NCBI GenBank assembly: GCA_002803225.1
Contig: NXFV01001672.1
Location: 44,644-108,643, forward strand
Direction: 5' to 3'
Length of the DNA: 64,000 bases
Source: Gamarada debralockiae
Lineage: Eukaryota > Ascomycota > Leotiomycetes > Helotiales > Hyphodiscaceae
Shown here: positions 31,245-41,570 of the stretch, in pieces
How positions within the stretch are numbered: position 1 is the first letter of the stretch
Layout of the letters: every line of letters starts with the position of its first letter
Notes under the pieces: model-generated
Told to the model about the DNA's origin: nothing
Database searches by the model: none
What the model saw: only the letters and a program-made list of their open reading frames with translations
Program-made: the position numbers and the translations under genes

Positions 31245-31580
31245 AAGCCACAGCTTTGACCTGAACGAGATCTTTTGGCACCTACTGTATTTGTTGAAGA
31301 AAATTTGCTTATTTGATTAGATGAGGGTACGAGTTGCGAGGCGGTTTTTCGCTTATTTCAGGGGGGTTGAGAGCCGCGAGATCTCTTGGTTTGAAGAAGA
31401 GGACGCGTGTAGGAGAAGCAGGTGCTGGATTTCAATGGGCAGATCGATGCTAGAGAGAGTTTGAATGTTCATTTGTTTTGAGTGATTGAAGTTGCTGTGA
31501 TTGGTTTTACTACATTTTCTCTCTACATTCCATGTTTTGTCCTGATCTATCCAAGTCATCCTCCCATCCGCCATATTATC
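31245..31580. other. Intergenic region
   Basis: No gene supported; probably the 3' region of the CFEM gene. Confidence 0.45.
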
Positions 31581-32266
31581 TCACAGTACAACCAAGAGAG
31601 CAAGTCCTCCAATTGCGACCATTCCGACTGTCAAACTGTGCGCCATGTCAGTTCTTCGTTATTCACAAATGGCGGCTTTCTGCAGGAAACTTACACCGAT
31701 GGAGACCAAACAATAGAACCACTCTTTGCTGTTGAAGCAGAGGAAGAAGAACCAGTCACACTTCCGCTCGCCTTCGAACTTGAGCTTGTCATCGTAGCTT
31801 CCACACTCGCAATCGAACTGCTCGAAGCTGCAGCGGCATCCGCAGATGACTCCGCCACAAAGGCCTGAGAAAACGTCGCGTTTCCATACACACTGGTGCA
31901 ATAACTCTCATACAAGCTCGTGGCAGATGCACCGAACGCACTGGTGCTGGATTGGCAGACGGTGGCAACGCAGTCGGTTAGGAAATCGAGAACTTCGGCT
32001 GGAGCGGAGAGACATGCGCAGTCCTCAGTAACGTCGTCACAGCCGGAAGGGTCTGCGAGTCCAATGGGGACCAGACAGTTGAAAATGCAAGATGGAGCGG
32101 ACTGTACGGCTGGGAGGGCGGTGATTGTGTATTCTGGTGAGGTGGAGGTCGATGCTGAGGCACTTGCGGACATGGACATGCTGCTCTTTGACATGTTCAT
32201 TGAGCTAGAGGTTGAAGACTGCGCGACGGCGAAGCCAGAAATGGTGAGAAGGCTGAGGAGCCTCAT
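31581..32266 (-). CDS. CFEM-domain cell-surface protein, probably GPI-anchored
   Basis: Exons 32266-31695 and 31635-31581 (minus strand) give 208 residues. The intron (GTAAGT, GCACAG) joins WSPSV to LTVGMVAIGGLALLVVL, a hydrophobic C-terminus typical of GPI signals. A signal peptide occupies residues 1-15 (MRLLSLLTISGFAVA). After a Ser/Met-rich linker the CFEM domain holds eight cysteines, including CIFNC, GCDDVTEDCAC, DCVATVC and YC, with the Asp of GCDD at the position that binds heme iron in CFEM proteins. A Ser/Ala-rich stalk follows. Fungal CFEM proteins take up heme, bind metal or act at the host surface. It lies next to a BIM1-like protein and a metalloreductase, which favours a role in metal or heme acquisition. 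Confidence 0.9.
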
Positions 32267-32993
32267 GATGCTAGCTGCGGTGAGGCGGAAAACTCAACCG
32301 ACAAAGACGCGTATGAAGCTTGATCAGCGGGATGTTGAAAAAGTGGAAAGGAAAGAAACTTAAGTTGGATTAGAAGAGTGAATACAGTTCGGATTTCAGT
32401 CTGTAAGTCGAGAACTAGTAGCTTCCCTAAATTTTACAGCTGGAGCACCGACGAGGCTGCAGGAACGGAAGGAAATTTCCCAGGATGTTGGTGGCTTGCA
32501 TGAAGAGCAAGTTTGCGTCGATTTCAAAGCTCTGGGGTGTTATTTCTGAGATGAGGGGCCACTCAGGAAGGAGCATTCAATTTCTTTGAACCGCTACCTG
32601 GTGTCGACATGGGTTGGAATGGAGTGCTTGAAGCACGGGGACGAATCCCTGCATTGAGCGGGGGCCACTTGCGGGGAGGGGTGTATCTTTATCAAATACC
32701 TCTTGAAGGTGGATTATTATTTGAACTTGCTCTATTTGTACATTTCCAAGGTGAGTTTCAAAATTTATTGTGAGAATGGGGGTACTGTCACAAATGTTTT
32801 ACTGTCCTTTGAGCTGCTCGTCAATCGCTCACTCGATCTCTCTCGACACAGGCCTACGGAACCGAGACATCAGCAGCACTGACATTTCGTGATCCATTTT
32901 CTACTGTATCTGCAGCCCTAAATAAGTCGTACTTAATGTTTTGTCCATGACCTTAAAATTTGTAAACCCGTGCTCCAGTTGATTCCTGCAGTC
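32267..32993. other. Intergenic region between CFEM and BIM1-like genes
   Basis: Holds the CFEM promoter and the BIM1-like 3' region. No additional gene was seen. Confidence 0.5.
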
Positions 32994-33862
32994 TCAAAGA
33001 AGGAAAGCACCCAGTCCAGCAAATGCAATCACGCCTGCCCACGCGAGCGGAACCAATCCTTCAAATATGCGAATAGTTGTGGCGGCAGAGGACTTGGTTG
33101 TAGCTGTGCTGGAAGCGCTGGTAGTGGAGGTAGCCGTGGAAGTCGAAGAACCGCTGGTTGCGCTGGAGGTAGCGCTAGCGGGAAGACTAGAAAGCGCTGC
33201 GTCGGTAGTGTAGACGGCGGACAATCCAGTCACGTTCGTGCAAATAGAAGGAGCCGCGATGGTGCCTGCGACAAAATTCACTGCGGCGCACTTGAAAATG
33301 TCAGTTATCTCACCACCAAAAACTTATGGGCTGAATGGGGGAATATACCTGGTATAGAATTCCATCTGGCGCGTCCTGGACAACTCCAATGATGCCCTTG
33401 GAACCGGCCCAAGAAGTAGGAACGGTCACGTCTTGCTCACAGTATGCACCAAGACCAGTCTGCTGGACGGCGGGCAGGAGACTTGTCCAGTTTCCAGAGG
33501 CAGTCAGGTCGAGAGTCGCACGGAATAGCCAGGTAGCTTGGGGGTGAATCGAGGTCAAAGCAATGGCATTCCCTCCCACACTGTCAGAGAGTAAGTTAGC
33601 CAGCTATGTCCGATGCGAAAAGCTTGATTAGACCAACCCAAAGTTCGTGGCATTGTCGGTAGAGAAATCCGGTGTGAAGCCTCCACAGGGTGCTTCACCT
33701 TCAAGGGTATCATCGAAGCCTAGATATTGAATGGTTAGAATCCCAATTCATTCAATGATCAGGAAGGAGCTTACCAATGGATGGCGGATAGTGCATTAGA
33801 AAGTGGGCACTGGATTGGCCAATTGCCAGGAAGGACAGTAGCAAAGCTTGAAGGTGAACCAT
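32994..33862 (-). CDS. BIM1-like copper-binding surface protein (LPMO-related X325 family)
   Basis: Exons 33862-33775, 33719-33638, 33580-33349 and 33290-32994 (minus strand) give 232 residues. The signal peptide ends AIGQSSA, so the mature protein starts with His (HFLMHYPPSIGF), the copper-brace N-terminus of LPMO-related proteins. Family landmarks are GEAPCGGFTPDF, NFGVGGNAIALTSIHP and LGAYCEQDVTVP. A Ser/Thr/Ala-rich linker and the hydrophobic end AWAGVIAFAGLGAFLL indicate a GPI anchor. X325 proteins have the LPMO fold but lack polysaccharide oxidation; Cryptococcus BIM1 acts in copper uptake at low copper. The downstream CFEM gene and the divergent Met-rich reductase support a copper or iron acquisition role. 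Introns use GTAAGC, GTTGGT and GTATAT donors. Confidence 0.9.
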
Positions 33863-34715
33863 TGTGGAAAGATTGGCGAAGCTTGATATTCCTCGATACC
33901 GTGATTGGATTTTGGATGTTGACAGAGAAAGATTTTTGAGCTGAAAATCGTTCACAGAAAGTGAGGAAGGAAGCTCGGAATGCAATTTGAGGGAAGGCAG
34001 GTTGATATTGGCCAAGACGCGAAGCTTTTTCTAAAGAACGGGTGCCTGTAGTGAATTACAGTAACTGAGATCCATCTCATGTCCAAATGAACAAGCCTTG
34101 CCCAGCTTTGACAAGCCATGAGAAGCATGCATCTTCTTTCTTGGCTAGCCTTATCGACGAGGAAGTCGCGAATTCAGGAAAGACCCCTAGACTCGGAGTA
34201 CATGGTATGCTCTTGCTTTGAACCTTGCATAAGTCTTCGTAGGAGTTCGTGATGTCAACTTTGTTGTTGGTTCACGTTAGCTTAGCGTGAGAGCGTTTGA
34301 GCAGATTTCAAGCCACTCGGCAAAGTGCTCGCCTCCCACTGTTGGATGAATACATCCACTTGACATCTTGGCAGATGAAGTTCCGGACGTAAGAAAAATC
34401 CATGCGAATTTACTCCATACGTACAGTACTTGCTCATTCTGAATTAAACGTTTGACCCGGGGCTCGGCGAGGTAGATGAAGGATCAGCCACTGGCTCTTT
34501 CCCATTCCTTTCCTGCATAATCAACACCACAATATCACTTCCTATCTGATCAGTTTAAGGTCATTACATTGATTAAATTCTTCTGAGAGATTTCGAAACT
34601 CTTGAAGAGTCGCTCTCTGTGTGGGCTTTCGGCGGTTTTTGAAAAACTGAATGCTGTGCCTGCATTGGAAGAGCTTGAAATTCGAATTGTTGCGACAGCG
34701 CCGCATTCAGCCAAG
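33863..34715. promoter_or_regulatory. Divergent promoter of BIM1-like and metalloreductase genes
   Basis: The 853-nt gap between the two start codons, so one stretch could regulate both. TTGCTCA occurs at about 34431, one base short of the yeast Mac1 copper element; this is weak evidence on its own. No cluster of iron-type GATA sites was seen. Confidence 0.4.
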
Positions 34716-36874
34716 ATGGATATGTCCAGTATGGAAGGAATGGGAATGGACATGAGCTCCGACCCAATGTTTAGGCCCTACAATCAAATTCTGGCAAGAG
34801 GGTACTGGTACATCTTTGCCTTTGTGACTGGGATATTACTTCTCTTGCGAGGGATAGAATATCATCAAAATTGGTCAAGGCATGCTCCCACCAACTATTC
34901 CACCTCAAAGCGGGGGAAACTGAGCGAATGCGAGAGCTGAGTCTACTTACTCTTAGATTAAAAAGATGTCGGACTCGAAATGTCAAATATCCAACGCGGC
35001 CGAACAACTTCCTCGAACAAGCATACGCAACTGGTACAGCCATTCTCCGCGAAATGAGCTATCCACAGTTCCTTCTCAAGAATCGTTGGTTCGCGTGGTT
35101 GAGCCCTCCACCACTTGGTCGAGTTCTCTTCCTTGCCTGCTATTGGGCAATCATCGTGTATATGATGACAAACAAGGCGGTGATAAAAGACGCATATTAC
35201 TGGGAGCGGATAGGTATGTGTTTCATGGAGTGTTCCTTCCTACTCTGTGGGAGTTCGCGCGTTCTAAGAGCCAAGATCTGGCTGAGAACTCATGGAACCC
35301 GTTCAGCCCTAATCCTTCAACTCTTCTGAGAAATTGCTGACTCCGAGATTTCCACAGGCTTCAGGAACGCTTGGATATCGGTAACTCAGGTACCTCTGGT
35401 ATATCTCCTAGCATCGAAATCCAGTATTGTCGGTTGTATAGTTGGAAGCTCGCATGAACGCCTGAACTGGCTTCACAGATGGGTGTCAAGAACATTGCTG
35501 TTAACAGTGAGTGTTCACGGAGGGTTCTTCATGTCCGAGTGGGTCCGAGCAGACTTCGTGAAGCTCGAGTTGGAGATGATGCCGATGGTGAAATACGGCA
35601 TTGGGGCGTGGAGTATTCTCGTCTGGACGTTCATCACCTCACTGTCTCCTTTGCGAAGCATGGCTTATGAGATCTTTGTCTTACAACACATCGCCGCCGC
35701 GGCTGTCTTCCTCTGGCTTCTGTGGGTACACGTTCCAAGCTATGCGAGCTACAATGTCTGGTTTGCCATCGGAGCGATATCGTTTGACTGGATATTGCGC
35801 ATGGTGCTAGCAGTGTACAGGAATGTCCGACTTCGACGAGCCACCTCATGCAATGGTTCAAAGATGATTGGCCATCAAGTTGAGGTCCGGGCAGTGGGTA
35901 ACGACGTCACTGTTGTCACTATCAAGGACGTTCATCTATCGTGGAAAGCAGGTCAACATTTGTACTTGTGGATTCCGAGACTGGGACTTCTCGAATCTCA
36001 CCCTTTCACAATCGCCACTCCATGCATGTCATCAAAAGGATGTCACTGCAATGAGATTCAACTAGCCATCAAAGTACAAGCTGGCTTCTCTCGAAGGATA
36101 CACCAGTATGCAATAAAGGCGCAAGGAGCATCGAAGAGTTCCTTAACTGGTTTCGTTGCTGGGCCGTATGGTGTGCCTCCAAAATGGGAGGCGTACGAGA
36201 CCCTCATCCTCATTTCTGCATCAACAGGAGCGTCTTTTACTCTTCCAATCCTGGAAAGCATCTTGGATAATTCGGGGACAATTTGCACACAGCGTATCAA
36301 GTTCTTGCTTGTTGTCCGGCAGCGAAGCCATATCGACTATTATATCAAGCGTCTCTCGGATGCCCTGGCCAACGCAGAAGCAATGGGAATCGCTTTGGAT
36401 GTCGAGATTGCCGTCACCGGCGATGAAGAATCGCTAGGAGATGATGATAGCGACGGACGAGTACGAGAAGAGTGCCACAGTCATAATTCCGAGGACGAGA
36501 TTGAAGAACTCAAGGCAGGGAGCGTGCAACAGCCATACGTCCTCGTTAAGTCTCACTCATCTTCAAACTCCACGTCTTCTCGTTACAGGCCGACTCAAGA
36601 GAAAGACTGTTGTTGTGCCGACGATGGAGAGAAGTCTAAGCCGTTACTACCTTTGAAGAGTATTCTATACTCATATCGAAGACCAGACATAGCGAGCTTC
36701 ATTCGCAGTCCGGTTGAGATGACGGGTGGTGAGACGTCCATAGCAGTTTGTGGAGGAAAGTCTCTTGTTGCAACTGTCCGGAATTCCGTCGCGGCTCTGT
36801 CGGACGAGAGGGCGGTGCATAAGGGCACAGGCGCACAAGGCATCCATTTACATGTTGAAGAGTACTGCTTTTAG
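34716..36874 (+). CDS. Ferric/cupric reductase (FRE family), Met-rich N-terminus
   Basis: Exons 34716-34879, 34957-35213 and 35358-36874 give 645 residues. Intron one uses a GC donor (CAAG-GCATGC); only that join gives NWS-RLKRCRTRNVKYP. The extracellular N-terminus MDMSSMEGMGMDMSS is a Met-motif cluster of the kind that binds Cu(I). The transmembrane core carries the four bis-heme histidines in NWLHRWVSR, TVSVHGGFF, VLQHIAAAA and LWVHVPSY. FAD binding is shown by HPFTIATP and NADPH binding by FVAGPYGVPP and LILISASTGASF. A charged cytosolic insert (about residues 480-560) precedes the end. The enzyme would reduce Fe(III) or Cu(II) at the plasma membrane for uptake. It diverges from the BIM1-like gene. 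Confidence 0.92.
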
Positions 36875-37087
36875 GTTAGCATTATAGACTGAATACAGTA
36901 AAGTTCAAATAGAAACAAGCTAAGCCAAGCAACACGTGCAACAGAAACTAAAGTAACTTCATGATGTTGGGTTCATGCTGTGCTGTATTAGCACGTATAT
37001 CCTGTAATTCTACCTACATCACATGCGCCATGAACTCCCAGCCATCAGATCCAGCCCTCACCCGGTATTCCGTTTCCATCCAGTAGG

Positions 37088-38364
37088 TCATAACTCGTGT
37101 TCAATTGCTGACGTCGTGGTATCCCCCGTTGCGGAATCGTACCAGTCATTTGAAGACCACTCAATAATCAGTTGTTTCGCGGTATCCGAAAGAGCGTAGT
37201 ATCCCGGATTATCCTTTGGGTAAAACATCGTCGTGTGAGCTTGAATTTCGTCAGAAGCCAGGTCGTTGATAGCGTCGTGCCAGAGAGATCGTGATTCCGT
37301 CTTCGGCAGATTGCAAAAGGTCCTTTGATTTCCAATCACACTCCCCACCATACTTCCATCATTTTTACTCAGAGCCTTCTTCCCCAGCGTCGTATACAAA
37401 TTGGCAAACCCAACATGAAGCTCTTTATTCAGCGTCACCATACCCGCAACTCTTTTCTTCAACTCCTCCCCTTTCATCAAGCACCCCACAAACTCTAAAT
37501 GTGAACCAACCCATGTCCAGCCCTCTGTAATCTGATCTCTCTTCAGATAAGCCGCAGCACTGCCGGCAGCAACTGCTGCTCCAGCCCCAGCGTACATAGC
37601 GATCTTGCCCCATTTCTGCCATGCTGGAACCGGTGTATCCGCTGCAGGCGGTGCAGGTAGTGCTGCAACAGGCTTCTTCGTATCCCTAGCCTCTTCGTCC
37701 GCTGCCACTTTCCCGCCCCATAGCGCACCTGTGAGGCCACTGAGCTGTGTGAGCGCTGAGCTCGCAGCGTTGTAGTGACTCTCCGCGCTGTGTGCCACTA
37801 CGCCCGGGGAGATCCCTAGATACGGCGTATCGAAAGCGAGCACTCCTTGGATATAGGGGAACATGAACGAGTTGAGTTCTGGTTTCACAGGTGTGGAGGC
37901 ATCGTACGAGGAGTCGATAGCGAGGTCGGATGTTAAGGCAAGAATGGTGTCCGCTGCTACTATCCCTCCCATGGAGTGGCCGATCAGGATTGTGCGGACG
38001 GAGGGATCGACTGTGGGCGAGGGAGTGTGGTTTGCGACTTCGATGTCGATGACCTTTTCTTGGAGCCTACGGAAATATACGTGAACATCTAGTATACAAT
38101 TTGAATAGATAAGACATACCAGTCCCTAAACCTGCTCACACATTCTGCCAAATCTCCCCGAGTCTCGAATTTAGGATAGACGATTGTGCGCACATCGACT
38201 TTGGGAAGCCCGTGGCTGACCAGAGCTCGAAGGTGCTCCGGGAAGCCTCCGAAGGTATCATCGCCACCCTACAACCAAGTTCTTTAGTGTTATTCCAGAA
38301 TTGTAATATAGTAGAGGCATACCTTGAATCCGTGGATAAAGCAAAGCAATAGCGTCTTCTTCAT
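37088..38364 (-). CDS. Alpha/beta hydrolase, DUF676-type putative lipase/esterase
   Basis: Exons 38364-38323, 38268-38120 and 38066-37088 (minus strand) give 389 residues. Joins read CFIHGFK-GGDDTFGGFPEHL and RFRDW-LQEKVIDIEV. The HGF strand-turn and the nucleophile elbow ILIGHSMGG (Ser near residue 88) define the fold. The segment FDTPYLGISPGVV follows as in DUF676-like serine hydrolases. Residues about 180-225 contain an Ala/Gly-rich hydrophobic segment (IAMYAGAGAAVAAGSAAAY) that could be a membrane anchor. The C-terminal half is otherwise unlike known lipases, and its catalytic Asp and His could not be assigned with confidence; HTTMFYPKDNPGYY near the end holds candidates. Substrate unknown. 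Confidence 0.82.
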
Positions 38365-38867
38365 GTTGTGTCCGTCATGGCGCAATGACGAGGCTTAGGA
38401 TGGATATCCTAAAATGGTTATCTGAGAGCGGTGAAGATGGCATAAAAGGCCCCACAAACGAGGCATTGAACTACAGGCGGAACTCAACGAATGATGATGC
38501 CCCTATGGGTCCAACTAGAGTTAGACATATGTTCGGACAATGGTATTAGAAGATATCTCTTCGCATCATTCTCGATTCGTTCAGGTGTAACCTTACCTAC
38601 TCTTAGCTCGCATCTTAACGTCCAAAATTTCCATTTTTAGAGGTACGTACCCGCAAATCATGTTACCTTTTACGAACCCGCCAGTCAGATGGCTCCATGA
38701 AATGACGCATGGCTGAACATCCGTCCGAGGCTTTTAATCTTCTTCGATTCACGTAATTGGGGACTTTTCTCCTAAAGTTTGATATCATATCTCTTGGCGC
38801 TCTCCCCTTTCTGTTACAACTTCCCCAGTGTCGATCGACGTTTAAGCCTATTTTCATTCATCCAACC
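38365..38867. other. Divergent intergenic region
   Basis: The 503-nt gap between the hydrolase and DUF7730 start codons. No specific site was recognised. Confidence 0.5.
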
Positions 38868-39886
38868 ATGCAAGAGCAAGAGCAGCCCAGTCTGAGAGCT
38901 AGACTGCATTTCAAGGCTGTAGACCGTCTTTCTGGTCACAAAAATACTGTCGATGCGGCTCCACCTCTTCAACGCCGCAAGACCGTTTCTGGGCGAGCGG
39001 CCCAACCTCAGAAACCTGAGAGTCAGAGGCGGGCAAGTTATCAAGCCCCGCCTTTGGTCTTCACCCATCTCCCTCCACGAACCCGATGTCTCACTCCACC
39101 ACCAAGTGAAAGACCGTGGGACTTGTGTCCAAGGACAGACAAGCAAACCCAGTCGTTACTTTTTACACTTCCCGAAGAAATCCTCCTCCTCATATGCAAG
39201 GAGGTCATGGGGAATAGACTCCTTCATATCGTTAGAAGGCGGCGTGAACTCGGCCATACAATATGCAACACGAGTGGAGATCCAGACGAGTGTAGAGAAA
39301 GCCAATGTCGAGGTCTCAAGCTACCGACTGGAACGTACGTCCAGACTGGCCCTGGCCATGGCGATCTCATACAGCTCTCACTAACGTGTCGAAGGCTGTA
39401 AGTCAATCACTCCCAAGTTCAAGCTCTTCAACTAAATATTCCAGCTATGTCGATGCAATTCCACTTCTATATTCGTCAAACATCTTCGACTTCGATAGCA
39501 TGGAAGGCTTCATTTCCATGTCCTGCGCTCTGTTACCGCAACGCTTCGATTCCATCCAATCAGTGCAACTGGATTTTCGATTTAACATGTCACTCTACTT
39601 CTCAGAGACGACGTGCTTCAATGATTGGCCACGATGGGAGAGAACGTGGCGGGTTCTTGCTAGCATGGAGGCTCTTCAAAGGCTGTGGTTGCGGATCTCC
39701 TGGCCAAAGGAGGCACTGTATGATACTGAAGAGAAGAGGTATTTGGAACCGCTTTGGATTATGACGCACATGAAGATCTTCGAAGTCAACTTACCGCCGC
39801 TGAAGGATAAGGAGAAACCATGGGGCAGGAAGAAAGCGTGGGCCAAGGAGATTCCTTTCAAAATCATAAGGCGGATTGCCAATTAA
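38868..39886 (+). CDS. DUF7730 domain protein
   Basis: Exons 38868-39397 and 39445-39886 give 323 residues. The intron (GTAAGT, TTCCAG) joins LTCRRL to YVDAIPLLYSSNIFDF. After about 90 disordered residues rich in P and R, the DUF7730 region begins LFTLPEEILLLICKEVMGNRL, an F-box-like helix pair, followed by LGHTICNTSGDPDECRESQC and IPLLYSSNIFDFDSMEGF. These features recur in a very large Leotiomycetes/Sordariomycetes family whose role is unknown. The ATG at 38868 is preferred over 38757 because the latter would add a hydrophobic segment that the family lacks. Confidence 0.82.
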
Positions 39887-40770
39887 GAATGTCAATGATG
39901 CTGTATTAATTGAATCATTCAACCTTTCTCAACGATTGGAGACGGACATTTTGGACGGCTACAAGCTACCCTGGACAGCTAGGAGTTCAATTGCTCAAGT
40001 CGAGTGAATGATCAGGGATACGATACGCTTTGTCTGAATTCCTCTTCACCGAACCATTTGAGCAATTGATATCTTGTACGGTAGCCAAACTTTGAGAGTG
40101 CTATAAATATAGAGATGACTGGCGTTAGATAATGTACTCCTTATCTTATATTGGCTCTAAACTTGAAGCATCTGCGCCTGATTATTTAGCCGAGAGAGAG
40201 GTGTGATCCATGGGACTGGACGAACTCAACCAGCTACTTCAATATTCCCGAAGAAGCTTTCGCGCAAGGGCAGTTTGTGCTACCCGAGCCCTCTATTCGT
40301 GTGGTTGGCAATTTACATCCTGGGAATGTTCAGAGCGTTGTGGCAAGGAAGTTCGACCAATAGGGCGGACAACTGTCTGGAATGGGTATTGCCAATTGTG
40401 GAGTCTATCATATGCCTGATTTGAAGAGCATCTCACAATATCAATCATGACTGCGAGGGTACAGAGTGTATTCTTCTAGAGCTAAGAGCTCGAGAGCTGG
40501 TACATGAATGCCTCAGGTCTACCAACTACCCATCTCATCAAATTCCCCACCCACAGTGTGACAGTAAGAACGCCATTTGCAGATTCCATCCCTTAGGTCA
40601 TCGGATCGTGGACAAGAGTCGGATAGTCAGTATCGACTAATCATACAATCAAAATGAAAGAATAACAGATCGCCAACGCCAGCCTCAATCTTTGTGACAA
40701 ACCCTATTCGTTTATGTCAGATGAGGGATTGATATAGAGCGGGGAACATGCCTTATTTTGCTCGGATATC
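39887..40770. other. Intergenic region with a 12-nt inverted repeat
   Basis: No gene supported (short plus-strand frames near 40203-40424 overlap each other and lack family features). TCAATTGCTCAA at 39987-39998 is perfectly inverted at 40058-40069, with a 59-nt loop. Confidence 0.5.
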
Positions 40771-41570
40771 CTAGTAATCCATCGAGCCGTTAACCCCGCC
40801 AGATTCCTCAGCATTGGCTTGCATCTCTGAGTATCCAAGGTTAGTTTTGAAAGATCAAATTAAGTTAGGATTGATATACCTTCATCTTCCATCTTGAAAG
40901 TTCCGTAGTTCTTCAGTCCAAGCAGGATCATCTGGGCCTTCTGGGCTGGGCTCAAGCAGGCTGAGAAGGGAGACTCAGCTCTGTTGTTGATCTCGCTAGC
41001 CCGCTTCTTAGAAGTCTTAGGTGGAGTGATGAGAGAGGCGGTGAGTGCGGCTGCAGCGAGCTGGGCGTCGTTCTCTCTCTTGTTGTACCAACGCTTGAGC
41101 TCAAAAGGGTTCAGGTTGGGAGGTGGGGTTTCTGGAGATGGAGGGGCAAGGGTGACATGCTTCTTGTTCGTTGGGGTCTTTGGGTAGAAGTCCTCAGACA
41201 CGTCGGAATCGTTTACCTTAGACTGTTTGACCTTTACGTGGTTCTTGCGACGTCCCGCGAGGCCTGACCGAGTAATAACACCACCACCTATGCCATAAAG
41301 ACGACCCAGCTCCTGAACCTGCCTGCCACGGTCCTCCCCACGCTTTCTGTCCTCCTGACGACGGTTGCGGCGGTCTCGGGCGGCACGAGCATAGTAGTAG
41401 TTCTTCAAGCCCCGCTCCTGTCCCTCATATTTGTCCTGAAGATCCTGGAGCTTGTCTTCCTTTTCCTGCTCGACCTTCGCATCCTCCTCATCTCTGTCCG
41501 CAATCAAATTCTCATCTTCAAGGCGATGTTCCTTGTAGAGGAGATCCAACGCCATGGTGTAGTCGGACAT
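40771..41570 (-). CDS. Coiled-coil protein of unknown function
   Basis: Exons 41570-40880 and 40826-40771 (minus strand) give 248 residues. The last intron (GTATAT, CTCAG) joins FKMEDE to EMQANAEESGG and ends MDY. Residues about 10-95 are almost entirely charged (EEDAKVEQEKEDKLQDLQD, ARDRRNRRQEDRKRGED), a long helix or coiled coil. The middle is Pro/Ser-rich and basic, with PKTPTNKKHVTLAPPSPETP offering proline-directed phosphorylation sites. The conserved-looking end FSACLSPAQKAQMILLGLKN may be a short helix used for binding. A nuclear or chromatin protein would fit the composition, but nothing identifies it. Confidence 0.7.

Noticed and set aside
31400..31405. Isolated ACGCGT outside RNR2, as further cell-cycle boxes
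   Set aside because: Single occurrences such as this one are expected by chance; only the RNR2 introns show clustering.
12965..32850. Other ATCGCTCA-like matches as extra copies of the intron module
   Set aside because: Matches near 12968 and 32825 extend only 8-9 nt and lie outside introns.
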